A DNA stretch of 64,000 nucleotides from SSC3 sp963769585 (GTDB lineage: Bacteria > Actinomycetota > Actinomycetes > Propionibacteriales > Nocardioidaceae): assembly GCA_963769585.1 (NCBI GenBank), contig CAVYMJ010000006.1, positions 1 through 64,000 on the forward strand, written 5' to 3'. The translations under genes were made by a program, and so were the position numbers. The notes beneath the pieces were generated by a model. The model saw nothing but the letters and a program-made list of their open reading frames with translations. It made no database searches and was not told where the DNA came from. Positions 34,501 through 43,032 of the stretch are shown here, piece by piece; position 1 is the first letter of the stretch, and the number at the start of each line of letters is the position of its first letter.

Positions 34501-35813
34501 GCAGGGTGTCTTTCCGCGTGAAGGGCTGGACCGGTCTCGGCTGGGACATCCTGGGTGGGCGTCTCGTCCTCTCGCGTGCCCACGAAGGCCACATAGGCCA
34601 GGGCTAGGACACACCAGATCATGCGGTCCCATAGGTTCGGGCTGAACATCCCGACAACCAGATAGGCAACCGCCGGATAGCCCAGCCTGTGCAGAATGCC
34701 CCTGCCGCTGACGAGCGCCTGGGCCGCGGGGATCAGCACCAGGAGGTAGCCAAAAGCCCCGACCACGCCCACTGCGACGGCCACCTGGAGGAAAATGTTG
34801 TGCGCCTCGAGAACTCCGACGAAGCCGTTGCCCAGGATGGGGTGTTGCTGGAAGCCATCCACGGCCCTGGCGATGGCCGCCTCCCGCGCATTGTCTGCGT
34901 AGGACGTTCCGGTGCCGCCAAGCAGCCGGGCGAGAGCGTTGGCCCCGTTGCCGACGAAGACCCGGTCAGCGAAGAGGAGCACGACGGTCGCCGTCGTCAC
35001 GAGGAGACCGGCGGCAGCCAGGGAGCGCTCTAGGACCGGATAGAGCAGAGCGACGAGGACGATTGCGAGTAATGACGCCCGACTACCGCTCAGCCAGATC
35101 CCCAGTAGCGAGGCCCCGGCAGCGACCGCGACCAACCAGCGGAGGGAAGGGCGGATGGCTGCGTAGACGAAGGGCGCCAGCGAAGCTGCCAGCAGGGCGG
35201 ACAGCCCGAGGTAGTTGAAGTGCGTGGACAGTCCCGTGTAGCGGCCCGTGTTGCCCACCGATCCTGAGATGAGCGCGTTGACGACGCTGATGGAGACGCC
35301 GACCATGTAGCTGAACCCGAGGAGCCCGAGCAGGCGAGTCGACGGCCGCCACAGCAGGAACGCCACGGGAAGCGCGAAGGTCGCCAGCACCAGCCGCAGC
35401 ATGAGGTTGAGGCTGAGGTGGGGATCGACAGATCCCACCGATGCGAGCAGACCCGTGATGATGACGACCGTGGCTCCGAGGATGAACGCCAGCGGGACGT
35501 AGAGCTTGTTCCCCACCAGCACAGGCGCCAGCAACAAGAAGCCGGCGATGAAGAGCACGTCGGAGATGGTCACGAACGAGTCGCCGACCCGCAGCGAGTT
35601 CATCGGCGAGAAGACGAACGCAAGCAGGACGAGTGCCGTCCCGGTGCGGTCCATGCCTTGCATGGCGACAACGATCCCGACAGTAACCACGCCGAGGGCC
35701 AGGAACACGGCCTGGCTGGACGAGGCATGGAGCATGGCCAGCGCGAGGCCAGCGGCGCCGAAGGCGACCGCAATCGCCGAAGTGCTCGAGTCGAGGTCGC
35801 GTCGGAGACCCAT
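34497..35813 (-). CDS. O-antigen ligase/polymerase-like membrane protein
   Basis: A 438-residue protein with about 12 hydrophobic segments and the O-antigen-ligase domain. Key stretches are LGIWLSGSRASLLAIVLVAL, the loop ending GFQQHPILGNGFVGVLEAHNI and FLQVAVAVGVVGAFGYLLVL. The Ser-Arg-Ala and His-Asn residues are typical of Wzy/WaaL-type proteins that polymerise or attach glycan. It sits directly downstream of the chain-length/kinase gene and is coupled to the FkbM gene below it. Confidence 0.88.
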   Translation of the reverse strand: MGLRRDLDSSTSAIAVAFGAAGLALAMLHASSSQAVFLALGVVTVGIVVAMQGMDRTGTALVLLAFVFSPMNSLRVGDSFVTISDVLFIAGFLLLAPVLVGNKLYVPLAFILGATVVIITGLLASVGSVDPHLSLNLMLRLVLATFALPVAFLLWRPSTRLLGLLGFSYMVGVSISVVNALISGSVGNTGRYTGLSTHFNYLGLSALLAASLAPFVYAAIRPSLRWLVAVAAGASLLGIWLSGSRASLLAIVLVALLYPVLERSLAAAGLLVTTATVVLLFADRVFVGNGANALARLLGGTGTSYADNAREAAIARAVDGFQQHPILGNGFVGVLEAHNIFLQVAVAVGVVGAFGYLLVLIPAAQALVSGRGILHRLGYPAVAYLVVGMFSPNLWDRMIWCVLALAYVAFVGTREDETPTQDVPAETGPALHAERHPA

Positions 35814-35819
35814 CTGCTG

Positions 35820-37244
35820 TTACGCCCGCGGCCGGGAATGCACGCCGTCTCGCTTCGACCGCCGGATCGAGCGCGCTGCCGCAGCCTGCGGAAGTTCGCC
35901 GTACGACGAACCGCCTGCATTGCTGGCATCCCTGGGCGCCATGTTGGGGATTACCCCGTAGCACTTGGCTCCAACAGCGTCGAGGCGTTCGACGGCCTGG
36001 CGGACCAGATCGCGGCCGGTCTTGCTGTGCTTGACGACTAGGAGCGCTCCGCCGACGATTCCGGCGAGGATGGCCGGGTCGGCGACCGGGAGTAGCGGCG
36101 GGCTGTCGATGATCACCACGTCGTACTCCTCGTGAGCCCTGCTTAGGAGTGCGCGGACCGCGTCGGTGTCGAGTACCTCGGCGGGGTTTGGCGGCTGCGG
36201 ACCTGTTGCGAGCACGTGCAGGCCGTCGCTGTGCTCCTGCACGCACTTGTCGAGGGACGCCTGCCCGGTCACTACGGTCATCAGGCCGATGTCATTGGAC
36301 AGCCCGAGCAGGTTGGCAGCGTTCGGGTTGCGCAGGTCCCCGTCGACAAGGAGCACCGACCGACCCGCCTGTGCCATCGCCACGGCGAGGTTAGCGGCCA
36401 CCACTGACTTGCCTTCGTCTGCCACAGCGCTGGTGACGACGAACATCTGGTGCTTCGAGTCGAGATCGATGAACTGCAGGTTCGTCCGCAGCACTCGATA
36501 GGGCTCGCCTCTCCCGGCCGGACCACGGGTGTCGCTGATCAGCGGGAATCTCCGGAAGGAGGCGTCCAGGGGAACGACGGCCATAACGGGGCTCCCGGTG
36601 AGCTCGCCGAGCTCCCTCGACGACCTCACCGACGTGTCGAAGAACTCTCGCAGTACCGCAGCGGCGACCCCCAGGATAATGCCGATAAGCAGCCCGATCA
36701 CGAGGTTGAGGGAAACGTCCGGGTTGATCCGGTTCGGGTTATAGGACGGCTCGCCCGCTGGCCGAGCGCTGATGGACGAAACCGGGGTCTTGTTGGCCGG
36801 TGTCGTCGGAGGAGCCTCGAGGACATCAACCAGGCTGGAGATCTCTTCCGCTTCAGCTCGTGCGAGGTCCTGGGCCAGGGTGGGATTGCGGTCGACCACG
36901 GTGATCTCGAGGATGGCGGTGTTCAGCGGGACGACAGGCGTCACCCGCTGGGCCAGATCAGTAACTGTGGTGTCGGCGCCGGTAGCTTTGATGACTCGGC
37001 CAAGCAGCGACGGGTCCGTGGCGAGCTGGGCATAGGAAAGAACGCGCTGCTGGGCGTACCACCCTGTGACCGGAGACTCGGCTCCCGCGCTACCCGAGCC
37101 CGCGAAGTACACGCGGACCGTCGAGCTGTACTTCGGGGGGATGACGGAGGTGACAGCGGCGGCGCCCAGTACGCAGAGCAGCAGGACCGATGTGGCGAGG
37201 CGCCAACGCACTCGCAGCATCTTCAACAGTTGACGGAGGTCCAC
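35820..37244 (-). CDS. Wzz/BY-kinase: chain-length regulator fused to tyrosine autokinase
   Basis: A 474-residue protein controlling polysaccharide export and length. The N-terminal Wzz domain has two membrane helices (LATSVLLLCVLGAAAVTSVI and LNLVIGLLIGIILGVAAAVL). The C-terminal kinase carries Walker A (SAVADEGKSVVAANLA), Walker A' (SVLLVDGDLRNP) and Walker B (YDVVIIDSPPLLP). Unlike classical kinases, it ends with few tyrosines (one in GGSSYGELPQ), followed by a basic tail (RSIRRSKRDG). GTG start at 37244. It heads a minus-strand operon with the ligase/polymerase and FkbM genes. Confidence 0.93.
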   Translation of the reverse strand: MDLRQLLKMLRVRWRLATSVLLLCVLGAAAVTSVIPPKYSSTVRVYFAGSGSAGAESPVTGWYAQQRVLSYAQLATDPSLLGRVIKATGADTTVTDLAQRVTPVVPLNTAILEITVVDRNPTLAQDLARAEAEEISSLVDVLEAPPTTPANKTPVSSISARPAGEPSYNPNRINPDVSLNLVIGLLIGIILGVAAAVLREFFDTSVRSSRELGELTGSPVMAVVPLDASFRRFPLISDTRGPAGRGEPYRVLRTNLQFIDLDSKHQMFVVTSAVADEGKSVVAANLAVAMAQAGRSVLLVDGDLRNPNAANLLGLSNDIGLMTVVTGQASLDKCVQEHSDGLHVLATGPQPPNPAEVLDTDAVRALLSRAHEEYDVVIIDSPPLLPVADPAILAGIVGGALLVVKHSKTGRDLVRQAVERLDAVGAKCYGVIPNMAPRDASNAGGSSYGELPQAAAARSIRRSKRDGVHSRPRA

Positions 37245-37410
37245 TCCACGTCCTCACTTCGGAGACTTGTGTTGTATGTCAGGAGACTGGCCAAAGTGTA
37301 GGCGCTGCGTTGCAACTTCCCTCGCGCAGATCCGGATGGGCTGGTCTCGGCTGCTGACACTGATCAGTTCTGTAGCGAGGAGTCCCTCCACAGGACTGGA
37401 GCGCTGCGCA

Positions 37411-38307
37411 TCAGGCAGTCAGCTGTTCTGGGACGAGGTGGGCGATGACCTGGAGCGCGGCCTCATCGTCCCGGTGCACTACAGCCACGTCCCAGTACGG
37501 CGTTGACCGAAGGCGACGCGGGCTCTCGAGGGATCGCGCGGCCTCGCCGATGTCAGTCAAGCTGCATCGGCCAAGGGGCTCGCCGCCGTTGTTCCACACC
37601 GCCGCAGTCTCATACCCGAGTGCCTGCAGACGACCCCATACGGCCTGGGGGTCGTTCCCGGCGATCCGTGAGAGCCCCGGGTCGTACTCAAAGAACAACA
37701 CCGGCGAAACGTCGGCCCAAGCACTGGCAATGGCTGGGATCAGCTCGACGTCGTAGCCGTCCGTGTCGGACTTGGCCAGCCGCAGTCGGTCGAACGCCGG
37801 GAACCTGGACCTGAGCTCGGTTGGGGTCACAGACGGTGCGTGCGGACTACCGCCCGGCGCGAACCTGGTCGTGCCCCCGAATCTGACCGGCGAGAGCGCC
37901 ACGCCGTCCTGCCTGCTGTCCAGCAGCGAGGGCTCGATCGAAACCCGCGGATCGTCGCCGACGTTCAGCTGGAGAAACTCCAGATAGAGGGCGTCGGCCT
38001 CGACACAGAGAACGCGCGCGTCGGTCGCCTTGAGGATCTGAAGCGCGGAGTCGCCGACGTTCGCACCTACGTCGAGCACTGTCAGGGGTTCGTCGGCCTT
38101 GAGCAGCGAGGCGAGTTCGACGAGGTTTTGGCCGTAGGTGGAACCATCTCGCGCGTAGTCCGGGAGCCGGTGCGCCCACGGCAGTGTGAGGGTGACGCCC
38201 TGGACCTCGCGCACAACCCTGCGGTAGGGAAAGCGGTCCCTGACCGCCCAGCTGGCCCGCCGGCGCACACGCTCGAAGAGCGTCTCGGGTCGGGCTTTGA
38301 TGGTCAC
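37411..38307 (-). CDS. FkbM family methyltransferase
   Basis: A second intact FkbM-type methyltransferase of 298 residues, only distantly similar to the one at 33697. SAM loop LTVLDVGANVGDSALQILKA, acidic motif ARVLCVEADALYLEFLQLN, and FDRLRLAKSDTDGYDVEL replace the usual KxDxEG with SDTDG. It likely methylates a glycan sugar. It lies upstream of the Wzz/kinase gene with a 166-base gap, in which I see no gene. The 273 bases before it (38308-38580) also hold no supportable gene. Confidence 0.88.
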   Translation of the reverse strand: MTIKARPETLFERVRRRASWAVRDRFPYRRVVREVQGVTLTLPWAHRLPDYARDGSTYGQNLVELASLLKADEPLTVLDVGANVGDSALQILKATDARVLCVEADALYLEFLQLNVGDDPRVSIEPSLLDSRQDGVALSPVRFGGTTRFAPGGSPHAPSVTPTELRSRFPAFDRLRLAKSDTDGYDVELIPAIASAWADVSPVLFFEYDPGLSRIAGNDPQAVWGRLQALGYETAAVWNNGGEPLGRCSLTDIGEAARSLESPRRLRSTPYWDVAVVHRDDEAALQVIAHLVPEQLTA

Positions 38308-38580
38308 CGTCGGCCGCCCTGCATCGGTGCGTCGTGACCTCTCCGGGGCAACGAGCGGGCCGGAGGAGTCGCGGCCCGGCCGTAGCGGCTGGCTACAACG
38401 ACGTCGCGGTCGGAACGGGAGGCCATCACGGTGGACAGGGTATCTGCCTCGAATGGGCGTCTCAGTCCGGCGGACGCTCCGGCGTGAAGAAGTGCCTCAC
38501 CCGGGGAGCGACGGCGGTCCCCGCGGTCCTCGACGTGCGCGCTTGGGTGCGGGGACGAGCGGTGAGCAGGCCGAACCCTC

Positions 38581-39561
38581 TCACCGGTCAAGGTAGGCGG
38601 CTGACTCCGCAACTCCACAACGCACTCGTTGCAGGTCGACCCTGGTCATTTCGGCCACGACCTCCTCGAACCGGCTGGTCGCATGCCACCCGAGCACGGC
38701 GACTGTGTGCCCGGTATCGGCGACCAGTGTCTCGGCATCAACCGGTCGCATCAGCGAAGGGTCGCGTTCCACGTACTGCCAGGGGTCGGCCAGTCCGGCT
38801 GCGTCGAACGCGGCAACGAGGAGGTCCTCGAGGGAGTGTGCAACGCCGGTGCCAATCACGAAGTCGGCTGGTTCCTCACGTCGCAACATCAGGGGCATCG
38901 CCGTCACGTACTCCCTCGCGGCCCCCCAGTCACGACGGATGTCCAGATTCCCCAGGCTCACGCTCTCTCGCACCCCGCAAGCGATCTCGGCCGCGGCGTA
39001 GGTGATCTTGCGAGTAACGAACTGCCGACCCCGTAGTGGGCTCTCGTGGTTGTGCAGGATCCCGCAGGACGCGCGGAGGCCGAAGGTGGCGCGGTACTCG
39101 CCGGTGACTTCGTGCGCAAGGCTTTTCGCCAGCGCGTACGGGCTACTGGACGCGGAGGCGAAGCTCTCGGCCGACGACGCCTGGAAGAACCGCACGTCGC
39201 TGCGGCTCTCGTCGCGGTATGAGAGCAGCGCCGTCAGGACGCCTTCTACCGCCTGGCCGTTGACCGCAGCGGCAAGGTCGGGGTCTTTCCAGCTCGCCCC
39301 CACCGATGTCAACGCCGCGAGGTTGTAGACCTCGTCCGGCCTTTGCGCAGCCAGGATCTCCCGGAATGCGTCCCCGTCTCGGATGTCGTGCTCCAGGACG
39401 GCAACCTCGGTGAGGTAGGGCGCCATCCGGTGCGAGGAGTCGCTGCCAGGACGGACGGTTCCCACGACACGCATCCCCTCGGCGCGCAGGAGCCGCGCCA
39501 GGTAGATGCCATCCTGGCCAGCGACTCCGGTAATCAGCGCGGTTCTCGGAGCTTTCTCCAT
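38581..39561 (-). CDS. GDP-mannose 4,6-dehydratase paralogue with shortened active-site loop
   Basis: A 326-residue extended SDR similar to gmd just upstream. It has the NAD loop TALITGVAGQDGIYLARLL, RPDEVYNLAALTSVGASW and GILHNHESPLRGRQFVTRKI. The region between the catalytic Glu and Tyr is much shorter than in gmd: SSAESFASASSSPYALAKSL against SEMFG plus about 14 more residues before PYGAAK. The Tyr-Lys pair is retained. It may use a different GDP-sugar or act as a 4-reductase like Rmd. The start overlaps the gmd stop (TGATG). Confidence 0.85.
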   Translation of the reverse strand: MEKAPRTALITGVAGQDGIYLARLLRAEGMRVVGTVRPGSDSSHRMAPYLTEVAVLEHDIRDGDAFREILAAQRPDEVYNLAALTSVGASWKDPDLAAAVNGQAVEGVLTALLSYRDESRSDVRFFQASSAESFASASSSPYALAKSLAHEVTGEYRATFGLRASCGILHNHESPLRGRQFVTRKITYAAAEIACGVRESVSLGNLDIRRDWGAAREYVTAMPLMLRREEPADFVIGTGVAHSLEDLLVAAFDAAGLADPWQYVERDPSLMRPVDAETLVADTGHTVAVLGWHATSRFEEVVAEMTRVDLQRVRCGVAESAAYLDR

Positions 39562-40574
39562 CAAGCGGACTCGGGTCGTGAAGTTTTCTCTGCCAGTGCG
39601 GCGATGTCCGCGTCCACCATGAGCTGAGCCAGGGGCTCGGTTCCGGTCTCCGCCTTCCACCCCAGGTGCGTCATGGCTTTCGTCGGGTCGCCGATGAGCG
39701 CGGCTACCTCGGTCGGGCGTTCATACCGCTGGTCGTGGGTGACGTAGTCCGTCCAGTCCAGGCCAACGTGTGCGAAAGCCATCCGACAGAACTCCGCGAC
39801 CGTCGTCCCGACCCCGGTAGCAAGGACGTAGTCGGTCGGTTCGTCCTGCTGCAGCATCCGCCACATCCCCTCGACGTACTCCTTGGCGTAGCCCCAGTCC
39901 CGCACCGCGTCGACGTTGCCGAGGACGAGCTCCTGCTGAGTGCCCGCCTGGATGCGCGCGACGGCACGGGTGATCTTGCGGGTCACGAAGGACTCGCCAC
40001 GTCGGGGGGACTCGTGGTTGAAGAGAATCCCGGAGACGGCGTACATGTCGTAGGCCTCGCGGTAGTTCACCGTCACCCAATGCGCGTAGAGCTTCGCGGC
40101 GCCGTACGGCGAGCGAGGGTAGAAGACCGAACCCTCGTTCTGCGGAGGCGGCGTCGCACCGAACATCTCCGAGGTCGAGGCCTGGTAGAACCGACTGGAA
40201 AGTCCAGCGGCGCGGATCGCCTCCAGCAGCCGGATCGTGCCGATGCCATCCGTGGACGCGGTGTACTCCGGCATCTCGAAGGAGACCTTCACGTGGCTTT
40301 GGGCAGCCAGGTTGTACACCTCGTGCGGTTCGATCTCGCGGACCAGGTTGACCAGGCTCACACCGTCAGTCATGTCTCCGTAGTGCAGGTACAGCCGCCG
40401 GCCGGCCTCTGGGTCGAGATAGACCGGGTCGATGCGCTGCCGGTTGAAGGAGGAGGAACGACGAACCAGGCCGTGCACCTCGTAGCCCTTGGCCAGCAGC
40501 AGCTCGGCGAGATAGGAGCCGTCCTGGCCGGTGATGCCGGTGATGAAGGCGCGTTTGCCCACTTGGTCGTCCAC
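39561..40574 (-). CDS. gmd: GDP-mannose 4,6-dehydratase
   Basis: It converts GDP-D-mannose to GDP-4-keto-6-deoxy-D-mannose, the branch point to GDP-L-fucose or GDP-D-rhamnose. The 337-residue protein has the NADP loop AFITGITGQDGSYLAELLL, LHYGDMTDGVSLVNLV, YNLAAQSHVKVSFEMP, catalytic TSEMFG and YPRSPYGAAKLYAHW, and the arginine loop GILFNHESPRRGESFVTRKI. Length and motifs are normal. GTG at 40574 follows a caggag site, rather close; a GTG four codons later is possible. The next gene is a paralogue. Confidence 0.95.
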   Translation of the reverse strand: MDDQVGKRAFITGITGQDGSYLAELLLAKGYEVHGLVRRSSSFNRQRIDPVYLDPEAGRRLYLHYGDMTDGVSLVNLVREIEPHEVYNLAAQSHVKVSFEMPEYTASTDGIGTIRLLEAIRAAGLSSRFYQASTSEMFGATPPPQNEGSVFYPRSPYGAAKLYAHWVTVNYREAYDMYAVSGILFNHESPRRGESFVTRKITRAVARIQAGTQQELVLGNVDAVRDWGYAKEYVEGMWRMLQQDEPTDYVLATGVGTTVAEFCRMAFAHVGLDWTDYVTHDQRYERPTEVAALIGDPTKAMTHLGWKAETGTEPLAQLMVDADIAALAEKTSRPESA

Positions 40575-40675
40575 TCTCCTGACTCGGCAGCCCTACAGCA
40601 TAGCCGGGCGACGGACGGCCAACTCTGCGGGTGATCGGGGCCTAGACCGCAGTCCGTTCGTGATGCACTAGTGGC

Positions 40676-40690
40676 GATTCGTCACGAATC
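40676..40690. promoter_or_regulatory. Palindrome in the divergent gmd/epimerase promoter region
   Basis: The 15-bp sequence gattcgtcacgaatc is a perfect palindrome (7-bp arms, one central base). It lies between the divergent gmd and GDP-mannose-epimerase genes in a 266-base gap that otherwise holds no gene. It could be an operator. No regulator is identified. Confidence 0.45.
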
Positions 40691-40840
40691 TACCGATTCA
40701 ACGTTAGCCTTACTTGGGTTGCTGCGGCTGGTGATGGCGCGCCCCCGGAAACACAAGTATTTCGAACCAGCCACGCCTCGCAGTAGATGTGAGAAACTAG
40801 CCGGACCGATCGCGCAGAAAGACCAGGTGCCAACCCCCCC

Positions 40841-41824
40841 ATGGCAAACACACTGGGCACTGTCCTCGTCGCAGGTGGTGGAGGCTTCATTGGCGGCCAC
40901 CTCGTTGCTGACCTCCTGAGCAAGGGCCACGCTGTCCGCTCCGTCGACGTGAAGCCGCCGAGCCAGTGGTATCAGGTCCACAGCGACGCGGAGAACCTGG
41001 TTGCGGACCTGTCGCTGCTGGACTCGGCCCGCGCGTCCGTCGAGGGCATCGACACCGTCTACATGCTGGCCGCTGACATGGGCGGCATGGGGTTCATCGA
41101 GAGCAATAAGGCAGCCTGCATGCTGTCGGTGCTCACCAGCACACATATGCTCCAGGCCGCCCACTTGGCCGACGTCAGCCGGTACTTCTACGCTTCGTCC
41201 GCCTGTGTGTACGCCGCTGACAAGCAGACCGAGGCAGCCGCAGAGGCTCTTCGCGAGACCGACGTCTACCCGGCGATGCCCGAGGACGGATACGGCTGGG
41301 AGAAGCTCTTCAGCGAGCGGATGTGCAGACACTTCGCCGAGGACTTCGGCATGGTCACCCGGGTCGCTCGGTACCACAACGTCTACGGCCCGAACGGCAC
41401 CTGGGACGGCGGCCGGGAGAAGGCCCCTGCGGCGATCTGTCGCAAAGTGGCCACCGCGATGATCTCCGGCAGTCACGAGATCGAGATCTGGGGAGACGGG
41501 CAGCAGACCCGGTCATTCATGTACATCGACGACTGCCTGGAGGGCACGCAGAGGATTGTCGAGGGTGACAGCGGTGAGCCGGTGAACCTGGGCTCATCCG
41601 AGCTCGTGTCCATCAACCAGCTCGTCGACATCGTCGAGGACATCGCTGGCGTGAAGTGTCTACGGAACTACCATCTCGAGGCTCCTCAAGGCGTTCGGGG
41701 TCGCAACAGCGACAACACCAAGATCCTCGCCACCTACGGCTGGCAGCCCTCCACGCCACTGGCAGACGGGCTCGAGCGCACCTATCGCTGGGTCTACGAC
41801 CAGGTCAAGAAGTCGCTCGGGTGA
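40841..41824 (+). CDS. GDP-mannose 3,5-epimerase-like enzyme
   Basis: A 327-residue extended SDR. The NAD loop is VLVAGGGGFIGGHLVADLL. The segment VYMLAADMGGMGFIESNKAA is characteristic of GDP-mannose 3,5-epimerase. The catalytic region YGWEKLFSERMCRHF has the Tyr-Lys pair, and RYHNVYGPNGTWDGGREKAP matches the substrate-binding loop. The product would be GDP-L-galactose or GDP-L-gulose, a donor for the next gene or other transferases. It opens a seven-gene plus-strand operon with overlapping or near-overlapping junctions. Confidence 0.9.
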   Translation: MANTLGTVLVAGGGGFIGGHLVADLLSKGHAVRSVDVKPPSQWYQVHSDAENLVADLSLLDSARASVEGIDTVYMLAADMGGMGFIESNKAACMLSVLTSTHMLQAAHLADVSRYFYASSACVYAADKQTEAAAEALRETDVYPAMPEDGYGWEKLFSERMCRHFAEDFGMVTRVARYHNVYGPNGTWDGGREKAPAAICRKVATAMISGSHEIEIWGDGQQTRSFMYIDDCLEGTQRIVEGDSGEPVNLGSSELVSINQLVDIVEDIAGVKCLRNYHLEAPQGVRGRNSDNTKILATYGWQPSTPLADGLERTYRWVYDQVKKSLG

Positions 41825-43032
41825 AGGCACTCGTCCACGACTACAGCGGCCATCCGTTCCAGGCCCAGCTGAGTCGGGCTCTTGCAGCGCGCGGCCACGA
41901 CGTCCTGCACTCCACCTGCGCGGCGTACGTGTCGGGCAAGGGCGACCTGGAGACGCACGGCACGCCCAGCCTGCGTTTCGCCACGATCGGCTCCGGCCCG
42001 GTCAAGAAGCACAGCTTCGTCAAGCGGAGCTTCCAAGAGGTCGGCTACGGCTTCCAGTTCGTGGCGCAGCTGCGGCGGGAGAAGCCTGACGTCGTCATGG
42101 TGTCGAACGCGCCCATCCCGATGCTCGTGGTTGCGGTGCTCTACATGCTGGTACAACGGGTGCCGTGGGTGCTCTGGCACCAGGACGTTCAGGCCATCGC
42201 GCTGACCAGCTTCGCCGGGGACAAGCTGGGCAAGGTCTGGTACCTCGCGGCCAAGGTCATCGGGATCGGAGAGCGCTGGTGTGCGCGGCGAGCAGCGCAC
42301 GTCGTGGTCATCGCCGACTCGTTCGTCCCCGTGCATCGCGACTGGGGAACCTCCGTCAAGGTGTCGGTCATCCCGAACTGGGCCCCGTTGGACGAGATCG
42401 TTCCCGTGCCGCGTGACAACGCCTGGTCACGCGAGCACTCGCTGACGGGCGTCAAGACGTTGCTGTACTCGGGCACTCTCGGTCTCAAGCACGACCCTTC
42501 GTTGCTGGCTGAGCTCACTGCCGGGGTCCGGGCACGAGGAGTGGACGCCCGCCTGGTCGTGGTTAACACGGGTCCAGCCGAGCCGATAGTCCGCGAGGCA
42601 GCGGACCGACTGGGCGTGCCCCTGACCTACCTTCCGTTCCAGGACTACGAGCGGCTGTCCGAGGTGCTCGCGACCGGCGACGTCCTCGTGGTGCTACTGG
42701 AGAAGTCAGCCGGCCAGTTCTCCGTGCCGTCGAAGACGCTCTCATACTTGTGCGCGGGGCGCCCGATCATCGGGCTAATGCCAGCGGAGAACAGTGCCTC
42801 ACAGCTTTTGGACCAGGCCGACTGCGGGGTGTTCGCTCCGGAGTCTGACGCCGTCGGGGCCGCCGCCGACTGGGTGAGGGACATACTCGCCGATCCGATA
42901 CGCGGCGAGAAACTGGCGGCCGCAACGCGTGCGCTTGCCGAAGAGGAGTTCTCACTCCAAGTGGTGACGCCGAAGTTCGAGCGAATCCTCATTCAGGTTG
43001 CTCGCCACAAGCCGGTGGACGTACCTGGGTGA
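41821..43032 (+). CDS. GT4-family glycosyltransferase (WcaI-like)
   Basis: A GT-B glycosyltransferase of 403 residues, starting at GTG 41821 inside the previous stop (GTGA). The N-terminal half has KALVHDYSGHPFQAQLSRAL, RVPWVLWHQDVQAIAL and ADSFVPVHRDWG. The donor domain has TLLYSGTLGLKHDPSLLAEL and a later SAGQFSVPSKTLSYLCAGRP with the E-x7-E-like region replaced by S-K. It probably adds a sugar from a GDP or UDP donor on the inner membrane face. It is coupled by a TGATG overlap to the SGNH gene. Confidence 0.9.
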   Translation: MKALVHDYSGHPFQAQLSRALAARGHDVLHSTCAAYVSGKGDLETHGTPSLRFATIGSGPVKKHSFVKRSFQEVGYGFQFVAQLRREKPDVVMVSNAPIPMLVVAVLYMLVQRVPWVLWHQDVQAIALTSFAGDKLGKVWYLAAKVIGIGERWCARRAAHVVVIADSFVPVHRDWGTSVKVSVIPNWAPLDEIVPVPRDNAWSREHSLTGVKTLLYSGTLGLKHDPSLLAELTAGVRARGVDARLVVVNTGPAEPIVREAADRLGVPLTYLPFQDYERLSEVLATGDVLVVLLEKSAGQFSVPSKTLSYLCAGRPIIGLMPAENSASQLLDQADCGVFAPESDAVGAAADWVRDILADPIRGEKLAAATRALAEEEFSLQVVTPKFERILIQVARHKPVDVPG

